64,000 nt of DNA from Comamonadaceae bacterium (lineage in GTDB: Bacteria > Pseudomonadota > Gammaproteobacteria > Burkholderiales > Burkholderiaceae_C). The DNA lies in assembly GCA_027486555.1 (NCBI GenBank), contig JAIXOX010000093.1, positions 42,768-106,767 of the forward strand. The letters run 5' to 3'. Of the stretch, positions 16,204 to 31,200 are shown in pieces; position 1 is the first letter of the stretch; each line of letters opens with the position of its first letter. Below the pieces are notes generated by a model, which saw nothing but the letters and a program-made list of their open reading frames with translations, did not search any database and was not told the DNA's origin. Made by a program: the position numbers and the translations under genes.

Positions 16204-19200
16204 TTTCAAGAATCAGACCTTTCGCTCCCCCCCGTTTGCCCTCAAAAAGAGCCGTGTGCAACTGGAAAAACTTGAAGAGCGCTTGCTCCTGTCGGCAGAG
16301 CCCTTGCTGCAAATGGGCAAGCCCGCTCAGGGCACAGCGCTGGCCGTGGACAACGTCCTGCTGACGACCCGGGTGGGAGATGCCGTCAACAACCAGCAAG
16401 ACCCGATGTTCGAGGTCAACTTGCAAAACGCCCAAGTCATTGACCTGAGCAAAGGGGTTGACCAGAACAGCACCTTGTTGTCTTGGGAAGTGCAGGGTGA
16501 CCTGATGAAGCTCAACCAGGACCTGGGCAGCCTGGTGTTGGATCTGGGAGCCAATGACGATACCGTCAAAATTTCCCAGGATGAGCAAGGCCGAATCAAG
16601 GTCTCAAGCGATGGTCTGTACGACTTGGTGTTTGCCAAACCTTTGAATCTGCTGGCCATTCGGGGCGGTGCTGGTGTCGACAAAGTGCTGCTGGACACCT
16701 TCAGCATGGGCGGTGGACTGCGCGTGGAGTCTGAATTCATTGAATTGAGCAAAGACAAGACCGTGACGCTGGGCGGCGATGTCCTGCTTGAAGCGGTTTC
16801 CCGCATCACCGGCAATCCCACCACGGGCGATGCCCAAGGCACCGCCTCGACGCTGGTCGATGTGCAGGGCACCTTGGTGACCAAAGGGCTGGTGACTTTG
16901 TCGGCACGCTCATACGTGGATTACCAAACCGTCCGAAACGGTACTTCTGCCGACCTGAATTTCTCAGCCCAATCCGAAGCCCGCGCCCGTTTGGGCGAAT
17001 CAGCCTCTCTGACCGCAGCAGGTCTTTCGGTGACTGCACTCACGGAAATCAGCTTGGTGGCCGAACTGTCGGGCGTGACCGACGGCACCTTGGTGCTGGA
17101 CGCCAAGCAGATCAGCGAAGCGGCTTTGCTGGGCAATGCCAGCGTGACGATTGACGCCAAAGCCGCCGATGACACCCCGCAGGTGCGGGTGGAAGCCAGC
17201 GGTTTGACGCAAATGAAAGGGGTGGTCAGCATGGCCACCCGTGATGCCGAAAACACCATCAACGCCAACACGGTCAAGGGGCAGATCAAGCTCGATCGCG
17301 CGGTCTGGGCACGCGTGGGCGATGGCTTGCAAGGCATCCAAGATGGCCAAGCCACTGACAACAAGGTCACGGTTGTTTCGGCCGATGGCCGACCTGCGCC
17401 TGCCTTGCAGGTCTCGGCCCTGACCGCAGACCGTGCGGGTGGCGGTATCCAGGCCGAGCTGCTCAGCTCACCTTATGGCGCGCAAAGCATTCAGGTGAGC
17501 AACCGGGTGGCAGCCGATGTGAACGGTGCCACCTTGAACCTGTCGCGTCTGGACGTGAGTGCGCTGGACAGCACCACCTTGAGCAACAAGGCCCGGCAAG
17601 CCATCAATACCGGCGTCGCCAGTACCAGCGTGCTGCTGCGCAACAGCACCGTTATTGCCAGCGGCAATGCCAGCTTGGTGGCCTTGGATGCCTCGTCGTG
17701 GACCGCTGAGGGCGGCGCTTATTCGGTCAATTTCACGGGGGGCGGCAACCTCGGGGCATCCCGTGCGGGCAACCAGGTGCGCTCGGACGTGTCGGCTTTG
17801 GTGGGTAATTCCAATGTGACCGCTGCGGACCTGCGCCTTTTTGCCAAGGGTGCCCAAACGCTCAAAGCGACCATTGCCCCCAATAAGCTCGATCCTGTGG
17901 ACTCAGGTCAGTTGGATTACTGGGTTGACATGGCTGCGCAACGTGCCTGGAACCAAGTCAATGGCGGTGTTCGCATGGACATGAACGCCTCCACCGTGGC
18001 CTTGAGCGGTGGCATGGTTTCAGGTGCCTCTGCCCGTGCACGACTGAGTGCCAACACGCCAGCAGGTACCTTGCGTTCGGGTATCTTGAGCAACCAGGAA
18101 GAGTCCATGGCCCGCAACGTGGTGGGTTGGGATGAAGGCGATGGCGGCACGCTGGACCTGTCCAAATTGGGTGGGGCGGAAGGCAATTTCAATGAGGCAT
18201 CGGCTTATGAAATTTTTGCCACGGTGCGCGACACCGAAGTCAATGCCGCCGCAGGCGTCACAGTGGATGCCCACAACCGACTTCAATTGGAGGCCCTCAA
18301 CGGTGCGCTGAGCTTGCCCACAGGCGCGGGGGCGGCAGCCTTGGCCTTGCTCGAAGTGGGCGCAACCGCGCTGGTGGCCAGCAACCGGATGCGCACCGAC
18401 ACGCGTGCACAGGTCTCCGACAGTGAGCGCAAAAAGAAATTTGCCGCCGCTGGCGTTGTGAGCATTTCCGCTGTGGATGCGGTGTCTGTGGATGCATCGG
18501 TGGGCACCTTGGCCCGTGCCAAAACCAATGCCAGTGGCGTTTTGGTGCTCAACGATGTGCAGCACCATGCCCTGGCCCAGTTCAACCCGAGCGTGGCCAG
18601 CACAGGAGACCTCAAGATCGAGGCGCTGGACCAGTCGCAACTGAGCGCCCTGACTGCGGGCAAGTTGTTCGCGGGGGAAAGCCGCGTTTTCCAAAACAGC
18701 TGGAGTGCCTTGGCTGACGAAGGCGTGGTCACCACCAATTGGCTCTCAGGCTCGGTCAAGGCCTGGCTTGGCAATGACAGTGGCGATGTCGGCGTTCAGC
18801 TCAAAACCACCGGCAACTTCTCGGTGCAAGCCACGGGTGAGGCGACCCTCAAAGCTGGAAACCAGTTGGATTACCAAAATGCCAGGGGTGCAGGCTTGTC
18901 CTACAACCGCGTGGGCAGCTCGGGCATGTCCGGCGTCCTCAAGGGACAGTTGGACGATCTGCTCTATGCCAACAACCTGACGTCGGACCCTTTCATGGTC
19001 TCGGCCTTGGTGCGCAATGGCAGCTTGCTTGTCGATGGTGACATGCGTGTGCGTGCCGACCTCAAGATCAGCGCCACCAGCGTGGTTGGGCTGAGCTCTT
19101 CTGAGCTGGACAGCATCCTTGCGCAAAACGCCAGCTATGCCCGGGCCGATGCCCGCATCGTCATGCCCGCCAGCAGCACAGTCAACCATTTTGTGGGCGG

Positions 19201-22200
19201 TGTGTTGCAAGTGGGCGCAAGTGACAGCACCTTGGCGCTGTCCAAAGGCACGCTGAGCACCGGAGGGGCTTGGTCATCGGCTTTTCTGGGGGCTCGCAAT
19301 GAAGTGAATCACCGTGCCGATGCCTTGCTCGACAACCTGATCGTCACCACGGGCGGCGGCGTGCAGGTCTTGGCCAACACCACCCAAAGCCTCACCACCA
19401 ACTTGTCCGGCAAGGTCAATGGTGTTTTGTTCAGTGCCGCAAATACCTTGACACTCAACGAGGTCAAGGGCGGCACCACTGCGCGCATCCAGGGTGGGCG
19501 ACTGGAGACGGCGGGTGATTTGTCGGTGGTGGCCGACAACGCCAGCACCATCGATTCCGTGAACCTGGCATCGGTCGATGGTGCCGGTGCCGACAGCCAT
19601 GTGATCGCAGCCAACGTGACAGGTTGGGACGGTTTGAATGCATCGCGTTCCACCTTGGCCTCCAGCAGCGGCTTCAAGAGTGCCCTTGGCGGCCAATGGA
19701 CCGGCTCAGCAGGTGCGGCTTCTCCGCTGGAAACCCTGGCTTCTGTCGTCAACACACCCTTGGTGGTTGGCGGCACAGCCCAAGTGAAGGCCCTCATGCG
19801 CGCGGCCCAGACCAGCCGGGTGAGTTCTGACAGCGATGGTTTTTTCGGAGGGGGCAGTCAGGTGCTGGCCATTCAACGTGCCAACACCCGCACACAGGCC
19901 TGGATCAGCCCATCGCCTGCAGCGACGCCGGTTGATGGCCGCAGTCTTTCGCTCAAGGTCAATGTCGGCGGTGATTTGCTGGTCGAAGCCAATGACAGTT
20001 CACGCATCCTGTCCAACGCCACCATGTCTTCTGCAGGCGGTATTGCTGCCGTGGGTGGGGCCACGGTGCAAAACCTGGTGTCACAACAAGTTCAGGCCAC
20101 CTTGGACGATTTGGCCATCGCGGCCGGTGGCCATTTCACGGTGCAGGCACTGAACAAGGCCGAAATCTCCTCTGAACTCAGTGGCATCGTCAGCCTATCG
20201 GTCAGTTTCGGCTTGGTGGGGTCCGTGCCCTTCACCCGACTCTCGGCTGCCAACAACATCCTGGCGCAGGTCGGTGCCGACGTGCGCGACAGCGACGTCA
20301 CCGCAGGCGGCGACTTCATGCTGCAAGCCAAAAACAGCGCCAGCATTGTGGCCAACAACACCGCATTCAGCCGATCTTCAGGGGGCGGTGCCGCCTCCAG
20401 CGTGGTGGCCCGCAATGCCATCGGTTGGGACACCCCGGCCCTGTGGACGCAGTCGGATGACGATCTCGACACGCTCAAGGACTCCAGCGAGTTGGGGGCG
20501 AATGCCTTCTCCAAGGTCTCTGGCAGCACACTCAAGGTCACCGGAGGGGCCCAGATCTTGGCGTTCATGTCGGCCAACGTGGATGCCTCGGTGGACAACT
20601 CCGCCACGGGTGGTGCCGGGGGCATCACGGTCGCCGGTGTGCGTGCCTATAACTTGGTCAGCAGCGCTTCCAAGGCCGATTTGATCGATGCCCGCTCCGA
20701 TACCTTGGGTTTGATGGGCGTGGCCATGGTGGGCGGTCAATTGAAGCTCGAATCGAAGAACGAGCCCATGGTCACCTCGGACACCACGCTCAAGGCGGGC
20801 AGTGGTGGCACCGACACCGAGCGCATCAATGCCGACTACACCACCAGCGATGGTTTGAGGAAAGTGACCTTTGGCGACAGCGTCCGTCTGGATCCCCGTT
20901 ACCGCAACGGGGGCGAAGGCGGCAAGGTTTACCGCTACATGGGCGGTGGATCCAAAATGCTGGACCTGAGCAAGGAAGACTACAGCAACGACGGTTACTG
21001 GCTGGAGGAATCGCCCTCGGCCTTCAAGTCCGGGGTACTGGGACAATTCGTTGGTATTTTTGAGCAATTGACAGAGGTTTTGCCCCTCAATCCCTTGAAT
21101 TGGAAAGATGTTTACTTGTCTGGAAGGGGTTCCACGGGTATCCAGGAAGTCCAACGGCTGACCCTCACACCCGGCATCGATGCCTTGAGCAGCATGCAAC
21201 TGGCCCAAGGAGACAAAGTTTCAGAGCTCATCTCGGTGCTCAAGATTGGCACTGCGCAAGCGGAGCGCCAGTCCTTGGTGCTGGTCAACGCCGACCAGGC
21301 GGTCGGCTCCATCATTCGCCTGTCGCTGGCCGGTCGTGAAGACCTGAGTTTTGAGTTATTGGATGATCAGCTCGGTCAAGCCGTGCAACTCGAAGCGCTG
21401 CTGGAGCAGTGGTTCGGTGCCGACAACGTCAAAGTCACGGTGCAAACCCAGCGTCAGGCGGGCTGGGGTTTTGATATCGCGCTGGCTGGCAGCATGGTCG
21501 GGGAAAACATCAGCCAAATCAAGGCCAAGGTCGGCACCTTGGTGGGTGATAAACCTCTGGCACTGAATGTCAGCACCTTGCGCGAAGGACTTAAATCCCC
21601 AACGCGCGAAGACCAGGCTCTGTTGATTCAGAACGCTTTGCGCAAGTCGCTTGGGGACAGTTTGCTCACCGTCACTGCCGGCGCTGGCCTTGTGGCGACC
21701 TACGACATCCGCTATGGCATCGAGGCCGACGTGGCGCAGCTGCGTGCCCTGTCTTTGACCGGTGGTGCCAAGGCAGACCTGGAGACCGCAAGCACCGGCT
21801 TGGCGGCTGTGGGCGGTATGTACGACTTGCGCCTGGGTCAGCAATCGCCAGACCAATATTTTGATCTGAGATTTGACTATGCCGGGCAAACCTACACCTC
21901 AAAGGGTGTAGTGACTGTGGCGACCGCCAACCAGATTCGGGACGCCTTGCTGGACGCCAAGAGCAGCGACGGCAAGTCTTTGCGCAGTCAAGGTTTGTCG
22001 GTCACTGTCTTAGCTTTGCCCAGCAACGTCGATGGAAAGACGTATTGGAAAATCGCGTTCGACCGTGACAGCGGCGACCGTACCATTGAGAAGTTCCAGA
22101 TCCAGCAAAGTGTTCCCGCCCTTGTAGGCGGTGTGATGAACATGCTGTCTGCTTTGTCGCCCATTGGCGGTCTGTCGGTCAACGGCATCATGGCCCGCAA

Positions 22201-25200
22201 CATGGTCAGCGGCAGCGCCACAGCCACTTTGCGAAATGTGGACCTGACCGCTGGGTCTTTGACCATCGATGTCAGCGACCAGGCGGTGGTGGATGCGATC
22301 GTCGACAGCGTGACCAGTTCTGGCGGTGGCCTGCTGGCTGGTTTGCCCTCCTTTTCGGATGTGGTTGCCACCAACATGGTCTTGTCGCAATCGCTTGCCG
22401 ATGTGCTGGATGCTAAGGTCAAAACGCTCCTTGGCGATGTGGTCATTCTTTCCAGTGAAAACGTCACCATCCGTGCGACCAACCAGAGCGACACCCAGGT
22501 CAAGGGCATTGGCATCTCGCGCACCATGGCTTTTAACACCGTGGGCTGGGAAGCACGCGATGTGTACAAAAAAGGCAACGAAGCCCTGGTCAACGGGAAT
22601 GTGGGCACCGAGAAAACATCGAAGGCCCATGCGCTGGTCAAAGGTTCGAGCATCGACGCGGCCGGTGCCATCAGCATTGACGCGGTCAACGTGTCGGGCA
22701 TCAAAGCCACAGTCGGCAACCAGACCTCTACGGGGGACGGACTTCTACAAGGTTTTGTATCCGAGAAATTACTCAAAGGCGTTTTTAAGATTGCCAGCTT
22801 CAAGGCGAGTTTGGGTGTTGTGCTGACTTCCAACGTCATCAGTTCCGAAGCCAAGGCTTTTGTTGAAGGCAGTCAAGTCACCCTCAATGCCCGCGGTGGC
22901 GGTGTGAAAGTGGCTGGCACGGATCAGGCCAAAATTGAATCCGAAGCCAAATTGCTTCCCAAAACCTCGGCCTCATTAGGCGGCAGCCTGATTGGCTTGG
23001 CCACCGAGGCTTTGCCCGGTTTTGAAAGCAAATACACCGACCGCTCGGGTTGGCAAACGTTAACCCTTGGGCAAGTGGTTCAGATCGCCACGCCGGACTA
23101 TGTCTCCAGCGACACAGGTGAGGACATGGCAACCGGGCAGCGGGTTCAGTTGCAAAGTGCCATTGGCGGTGGGGCCTATGACGATGTCTACGAATACAAA
23201 GGACAAACCACACTGAAAAATATTGATTTCAGTGCACAAAATTACAAGGATACAAACTCCTGGCGCAAGGTTTTGGCCCTGCCAGGTCAAAAATACGTTT
23301 ACAACAATCCGCTTGCGGTGACATTGGACCTCATTACCGAAGACTATCTGTCTCCTTCCAGAGGATGGAAGTTGTGGGAAGTTGAGGGTGTTGTTAAAGG
23401 GGCCTCGGAATTTGTCGCTGATATTCTGGACAGCCAACTTAAAGGCTTAGCGGGCGGCGGACAAAGCGCCTCGGTGGGAGCGGGTGGCCTGGTGGTACGC
23501 AACGACCTGCGCAGTATGGTCGATGCGCACATCAGTGGTGCCAAGGTGTCAGCGGCAGGGGATGTGCTGGTCGAGGTGGTGGAGGGCACGGTCCTCAAGG
23601 CCGACAACACCAGTGAAGTTGCTGGTGACATTGGGGCTCTGAACGTGACGGTGGCCACCAACACGGTGTTGGGCTCGGCCAAGGCCTGGATCAGTGGTGG
23701 CAGTGTGACCACCACCAATGGCGGCAATTTGCGGGTGCTCAGCACCAACTCTTCCACCGTCAATGCCACCGTTGACGCCACGGTCGAAGCGGGCATTGCC
23801 ATTGGCGTGACCTTGGCCTTCAACACCATTGGCTGGCAGCCCACCAGTTTGTGGACCTTGCTCAAGGATTTTTCGTCCGGCAATGCTGCGCTCCAGGAAA
23901 AAACCTTGTTGACTCAGGCCTGGATCGATGGCGCGACCCTCGATGTGGCCGGTTCGGTCGAGGTCAATGCCCAGTCGGTCGGTCTGATCAGTGCCACGAT
24001 TGAAAACTCTGCCAAGGCGGTCAATGCCGAATTTGGTGTCGAGGACAATGGCGCTGGGTCGGGGGCCTTGAGCATCACGGTGGCACCGGTGGTCGCCACC
24101 AACCGGGTGAGCGCAGACACCCAGGCTTACATCAGCAACTTGGTCTCGCTCAAAGCCGGTGCAGACCTCACCGTGAAAGCCGCTGGCCGTGCGGCCATCA
24201 TTTCCTCTGTGGAGGCCAGTGCCGTGTCGATTGCCGTGTCCGGCAAGGGCAGTGCTGCGGCCATTTCGGTGGGCCTGTCGATGTCGCGCAACGACGTGGA
24301 CAACGACGTGTTGGCCTACATCAGTGGTGTGTCGGGTGTGACAGCGCCGATCACTGTCGGCGGCAATGTGCTCGTGTCAACCGATCGCAGTGCCACCATC
24401 AACGCCTTGGGTTCGGCATCCTCGACCTCGGTGGCGGCAGGTGCTGGGGGCGCATCGCTCAGCGTTGCGGCAGCGGGCACGGTGGCCTTTAACTTGATCA
24501 ACGGTTTGGCGGATGCCTACATCAGCGGGGTCGCATTGAGCACCCGAGCACTTTCGGGCAGCAAGGGTGATGTGACCGTCAGCACTCTGGACAACGCCAG
24601 CATCGATGCCGAAGTGAGCACGCGATCCATTGCGCTGGCGGCGGGTAGCCAAGGCGGCGGTGCCGTGGCGCTTGGTGTTTCTGTGGCCAAGAACATCATC
24701 GGTGGCGACGTTCTGGATGTGCCCTACGACTACAAGGTGTCGGACTACAACAAAACAAACAAACTCACCACGCTGGCCAAGGGCAAAAAAGTGCTCAAGG
24801 ACACGGGCGTGCTGACCGACGAGGTCTATGAGTACATTGGCGAAACCATCACCGACCCCAAGGGCTTTGAGTTGGTGACGCAGAATTTCAGCGACGCTGG
24901 TGTCTGGCGATTGCTCAGCTATTCTGACCGCCGTGCATCTACGCGTGCGCGTATCTTCAGCTCGAATGTTGAGGCAGCTGGCAATTTGTCTGTGCTGGCC
25001 GAAGGCAATGCGGTCATTGATTCGTATGTGATCACTGCCTCGGCCGGCGTTTCCCTGGCGGGGCAGGCGTCTGGGGCGGCCAGTGGTGCCGGGGTTTACG
25101 CGCAAAACCGCATTCAATCGGGCCTGGAGGCCAGCATTGATGGCGCGGTCGGCACTGGCCGCAGCAAGATTGCGGCCAACACCATCACCGTGAGCGCTGA

Positions 25201-28200
25201 CAACCAGGCCACCATTGATGCGGTGGCCGGTGCAGCTTCTCTGGCGGCTGCTGTGGGCGGCCTGGGTGCTGCGGCGGTGTCGGTGGGCTTGTCTTTGGCC
25301 TTCAACAGCATCGACGGTGACACGCTGGCCCATGTGGGTCAGGCCGACATCACCAGCCGTTCAGGCACGGTGAATGTGACTGCGCAGTCCGGTGGCGAAA
25401 AGCTGCTGGAGCTGAAATGGCAGGACTTTGAGGCCAAAGGCATCACCACGCAAGTGCTCGATGCCGCCACCAACAACAATGCCCAAGTCAGCTACATCAG
25501 CAGCCAAGGACAGACTTGGGATTACCTGAGCACCGAGGGCAAGACCTTGCTCAATTCGGGTGACGAGGTTCGTGCTGCCACCGGTCGCATTTACGAATAC
25601 GTGGGCACCTCGGGCAAAACCCTGGATTTGGGCCTGCAAGAGTATGCGTCAGACAACGCATGGAGCGAGGTGAGCACGTCGGGCCAGAAAATCATGTCTG
25701 GTTACACGGTGCGCTTGGATGATTTGCACAGTTATGGTGGTGTGGCCGGCAAGGTGTACCGGTACATTGGTGGCAAAGTTGACCACACCACGCTCTCAGG
25801 CAAAGTCAACGTCGATTCCGAACAACTGGTCCGCATCGAGAGCAACTTCTCGGACAACAGCCTCTTCGGCAAGGTCTTCAAATACAAGGGGGTGGATGGC
25901 AAGGGCGGGTCGGCCATGCTGGACCTGCGAGACCAAGATTTCGAGGACACCAGCCAGTGGGAATCCTATTCCTTTGAAAAGACCATCGATTTGTGGCGTG
26001 AAAACTATGCCAACACAGCCGTCTGGCAACTGGCACAGGATTTCACCGACAAAAAGAGCATGGCGCTCATCACCTCCGGATTGCTGGATCTGGGCTTGTC
26101 TGTGGCCGCCTTCGATTCGGTCCGTCCCTCGGCTTATTACAACAGCACAGATGGCATGTCTTGGGATTATTTGAGCTCAGCGACCGATCAGGTCTCGCTC
26201 AAAAAAGGCACCAAGGTCAATGCGGTCAGCGGTACTCATGCTGGCAAGGTTTACGAATACATCAGCAAAACCACCCGCAAAGTCGAGTTGGGCGCTGAAA
26301 ACTACGCCGATGCCACGCGTTGGAAAGTGGTCACTGCAGAAACGCGTGAGTTGGACAAGGGCGACACCGTGCGTGTGGCCACCCAGCACAAGGCGGGTGG
26401 TAACTCGGGTTGGGTCTACCGCTATATCGGCAAAAACAACCAAGCCTTGGACTTGACCAAGCAAAACTACGCAGACACCACCCGCTGGGAAGCGGTGCGG
26501 CCTGTTCTCGAGATCACCTCTTTGAAAGAGGGCAAAAGCTGGATGATCCACGACGGAGGCGGTGACAGTTACACCCTCACCCTTCAGGATGACGGAATTG
26601 CCGTGATCAAGCGCAACAACATCAGTGCCACATCGGCAGCCGCATCGATGGCGCTGGGCATTGGTGGGTCCGGTGCCTTGGCCATTTCAGGTGCCGGTGC
26701 CGTGGCCCTGAACTCGGTCATGGGCTCCACCGACGCCATCGTGCGACAGGGCAGCATCATTGCCAAAGGCGATGTGCTGGTCACGGCCAACAATTCCACC
26801 ATCATCTCCAGCAGCATCGTGGCGGTGTCGGCTGCCATCGCCGGTGGGGGGGCTGGTGCGGTGGGGGCCTCGATTGGGGTCTCGGTGGCCCGTAACCTGA
26901 TTGGTCAAGAGGGCTTTGGTGCGGTGGGTGAACAAGCCATCGCCACCACCCGTGCACTCTTGATTGACACCGATGTCACCACCTTGGGCAACCTCAAGCT
27001 GCATGCCAGTGCCGAGCAGACGATTGAAGCGCTGGTGGTTGCAGGTTCGGCCGCTGTGGCCTCCGGAGGTGCCGGCGGCGTGGCGGCCAGTGGCTCCGGA
27101 GTTTGGGCGCAAAACCAGATTGGCATGCGCGTGCATGCCGGTGTGGACACCGAAGACGCTGTGGTGGGCACGCGTGCAAACCGCATCATTGTGGGCAACG
27201 CCAATATCCTCGCAGATGACAATTCCAACATCCGCTCCCATGCCGGTGCAGCCTCCATTGCCGCTGCTTTGGCAGGTGCGTCCGGTGTGGCGGTGTCGGT
27301 GGGTGTTTCTTTGGCGCGCAACGTCATTGACAGCGTGGTGCTGGCCGGCCTCAAAGGGGCCGAACTGGATGCCAATGGCCTGGTGAACATGGTGGCCACG
27401 TCCAATGCGTCCATCAACGTCAAAGCCTGGGCTGCATCCATGGCAGCTGGTTTTGGCGGCGCTGCGGGTGTGGGCGTCAGCGGGGCCGGTGCTTCGGCCA
27501 TGAACGTGATCCTGGGGGATGTGCTGGCCCAAGTGGACGACAGCGCGGTTCGCGCTGCATCGGATGTGACCGTCAAGGCACTGGCCACCAACCGCATTGA
27601 AGCCATCATTGTCTCGGCCTCTTTGGGCGTGGGTGTGGGCGGTGCCAACGGTGCGGGCGCATCGATTGGTGTGGCCCTGGCGCGCAACTACATCGGCTAC
27701 GACCCCCTGCAGTGGGACGGTGCCGTCACCTATACCTCGGGCATCAGCCAACCGAGTTCGATCAAAAAAGGCGATCTGATTCGCCTGGGGGCAACTTCGG
27801 GTGCACGCGCCAACGAGGTCTATGAATACATCGGTGCCGACCCCATCGTGGCCAAAGACAAAGATGGTGACGGCAAGCTCGACGAGTTGATCCTCAAGCA
27901 AGATTACGGCGACACCAAAAATTGGAAGCAACGCACCACGGCCTCGGCCAATCGCATTGTGGCCTCGGTGGACCGTTCGGCCATCAGCGCATTGGACGAT
28001 GCGACACGCACGCTGGACCTGACGATTTTGGCCGACACGGCGCAAACCATCGAATCGACGGTGGTGGCGGGATCGATGGCCATCGCAGGTGGAACCACAG
28101 GGGTGGCGCTCAGTGGGGCTGGAGCGGGGACCACCAACCTGATTGGCTCGGAAACCCGGGCTTACTTGCAGCGCACCACCGGTGACGGCGTGGTCGTCGA

Positions 28201-31200
28201 TGGCAACATCCTGATCGATGCCCGAGACCGTTCGACCATCGACACCTATGTGCAAGCCGTCTCGGTGGCGGCCAGTTTTGCAGCCACGGGCGCAGCGGTG
28301 GCCATTGGTGTGTCGGTCGCCGAAAACGAGGTGAACAGCACCGTGACCGCCACGGTGGACCGTGCGGTCATGGATGCCCTGGGCGACATCACCATCACGG
28401 CCTTTGATTTGGCCATGATTGACACGACCTCGACAGCTGTAGCAGTGGCATTGAGCACCGGTGCCGGCGCGGCCATATCCGGTGGGGGGGCCAACGCTTA
28501 CAACACCATCAACACCGTCACTGCGGCCATTGTGGACCGCACAGGCTCGGCACCGGTTTCTGGCAACCCAGAGACGGGCAAGACCCGGCTGACGGCAGGC
28601 AAGACCCTGACCGTGCGCGCCGAGGGCAACGCCCAGGCCAATGCCGTGGTCGCGGCGGCGGCGGCCAGTTTTGGTGCCATCGCGGCGGCTGCTGCGGGCA
28701 CCGTTTCGGTCAACCGCCTCAACCCCAAAGTGATGGCGTCCATCCGTACGGCCGATATCCTGAGTTCGCTGACGACCGGCAAGGTGGAAGTGTTGGCTTT
28801 GGCGAACCAGAAAGCTTTTGCCCGCAGCATTGCGTTGAGCGTCAGTTCCGGGGCTTCGGTGGGCTCTTCTTTTGTGGAGGCCACCGATACGGGTTCGGTG
28901 GTGGCCGAGTTGGGCGATGACGTGCGGGTGGTGGCCTCGGTGCTGCGCATCCATGCCAAAGCACAAGACGATGTTCATCAGCGTGCCAGTGCCTCCAGCG
29001 GTGGTGTTTTTGCGGGCTTGGCAGGGTCTTATTCCAACCTGAAAATCGAGGGCACGACCCGTGCCGGCTTGGGCGATCGCAACCAAATTGCCGTGGGACT
29101 GCTGGACATCTGGTCCACCCGCACCCAAAACTTTGACGCCGTGGCGCTGAACCTGGCGGTGGGTGCCTTGGCGGGCAGTGGTGCCGCCATGCTGACCACG
29201 CTGACCGGTACCTCGAACGTCAAGATTGGCCAACACAGCAAAGTGGTGGCGGGCAACATCGCCATCCGTGCGGACAACATGGCTGACAAGAACCGCTACT
29301 CGGCCACGGAAGAGTCTCTGCGATCGGGTTCGGCCGGCTTGGCCAGTCTGACGGCCTTGGGCACGGTGACCGACATTGGCACCGATGGTCAACGCTTTGG
29401 GGCTCAGGTCGATATTGGCAACGGCACCGAAATGACGGTGTCTGCCGGCGCCGGCCAGACCGGCCGTTTCAGCATCGACACTTACACCAAGGCCTCTGTG
29501 ACCGACAAGGTTCGCATTGACGCCATCGGTGGTTTGGCCTTGTCGCTGGCCTTGGCGGATCAGGATGCCTACCTGCGTTCGGGCATCCAGGTGGGGCAGG
29601 CCAAACTGAGCAACCTCAGCGGTGATCTGGCGCTGAGCACCCGCAGCGATGCCAACATGACAGCGGGCTCGAACGTGCTCTCTGTGTCTTTTGTGGGTGG
29701 TGCCGGTGCGAACGCCAATTCGCGCTTGTATGCCGACAACACCATCACCCTGAACGGTGCCGATCTGCTGGGCAACGATGTCAAAATTTACGCGGGTCAA
29801 GACGGTGCGCGCACGCCCAATGGGATGACCGCCACCGCACAGGCTGACCTGACATTGATCGCGCTGGGCATTGGCTTGCCTGTGGCCACTTCCAAAGTGG
29901 TTGAAAACAACACCATCGACCTGACCGGGGCGACCCGCGTTCGCTCGGTTGGCAACGTGGTCCTGCTGACCGAGCCTGGCATTGGCGTTGGCAAACGAGC
30001 CATTGGCGCGGGCCTGGCCATTATTCCGGTGCCCGTCCCGGTCCCCTTGCCATCGGTTACCTACACAACCGAAGAGAGCAAGAACCGCGTCAATGTCGGC
30101 CAGCAGGCCCAGATTGAGGCGGGCATCAACTACCGCACACTGGTTCAATTGCTGCCCTACGAGGTCAACAACGAGACCCAGCTGAGCGCTGACAAGGTGG
30201 GCAAGGACCTGAGCACCGCCGAGAAGACTGCGCTGGGCCTGGACGAAGGCCAGCAGTACCATTACGCCGCATTGGATCTGAAGGATGTGGCGCTGTCGGT
30301 CAGTGCGGGCTCCATCGTGGAGCTCGTGGGCACCTCCTATGGCAAGGGTGTCAGTGGCAAGTTTTACCGCTTTGCGCCGCCCGGAGGGGCTGCCGTCGAA
30401 GAAAACCTGGTGTTGGAACTCGAGGATTACACCAACACCAAACGCTGGCAGCTGGTCCAACCTGACCACAGCCTCAGTGGCAACGAAATTTCTCTGACCA
30501 TCAAAATCGGTGAAACCGTGCGCACCTCCAACGGACGTTGGTACCAGCGCATGGGTGAGGGCCTGACCTTTAACCCCGCCACAGCCACCTATTCTGACAC
30601 CGACGGGTGGCGCGAGATCGATGTCACCAGCAGCGACAAGGGCCAGAAATTTGCCATGGCCCTGAGCGATGACTTTTATGTGGTCAAACCCAAGGACATG
30701 GCCTTGCCCACTTTGGTGTATGCCAACGTGGCCAACCAGTTGCTTGATGACCGCGCCAAAATTGTGGGCTGGATGGAAAGCCATGCCGGCAACGCCGAGG
30801 CCATCGCCCGCTACCAAGCCTTGCTGACCAAAATTGACCAGCAACTGCAGAAGATGGGATTGGCCGAGACCCAAACAGGAGCCAACGGTGCCAGCGGTGT
30901 GTCTGCCCGCGAGAGTTTTGACGTGTTGTACCTGCGCATGCCCAGCATTCAGGCATCGGCCGGACTCATTTCGATCAAGGCAGACTTGGCCTCCAAGGCC
31001 GCAGTGCAAAGTGCTGTCACCGCCAACCGCATGGTCGCCCATGGCGAAGCCAATATCACCGTGGTCAACAAGACCCCGTTCGGTCTTGAAATCAACGACA
31101 TCGGCATCAACAAGACCGGTGCCACCGAATTGGTGAACAAGCAGCGGGTGGTGATGAACCCCGGTGCCACTTATTTCAATGCCGTCTCGCTGACCGATCC

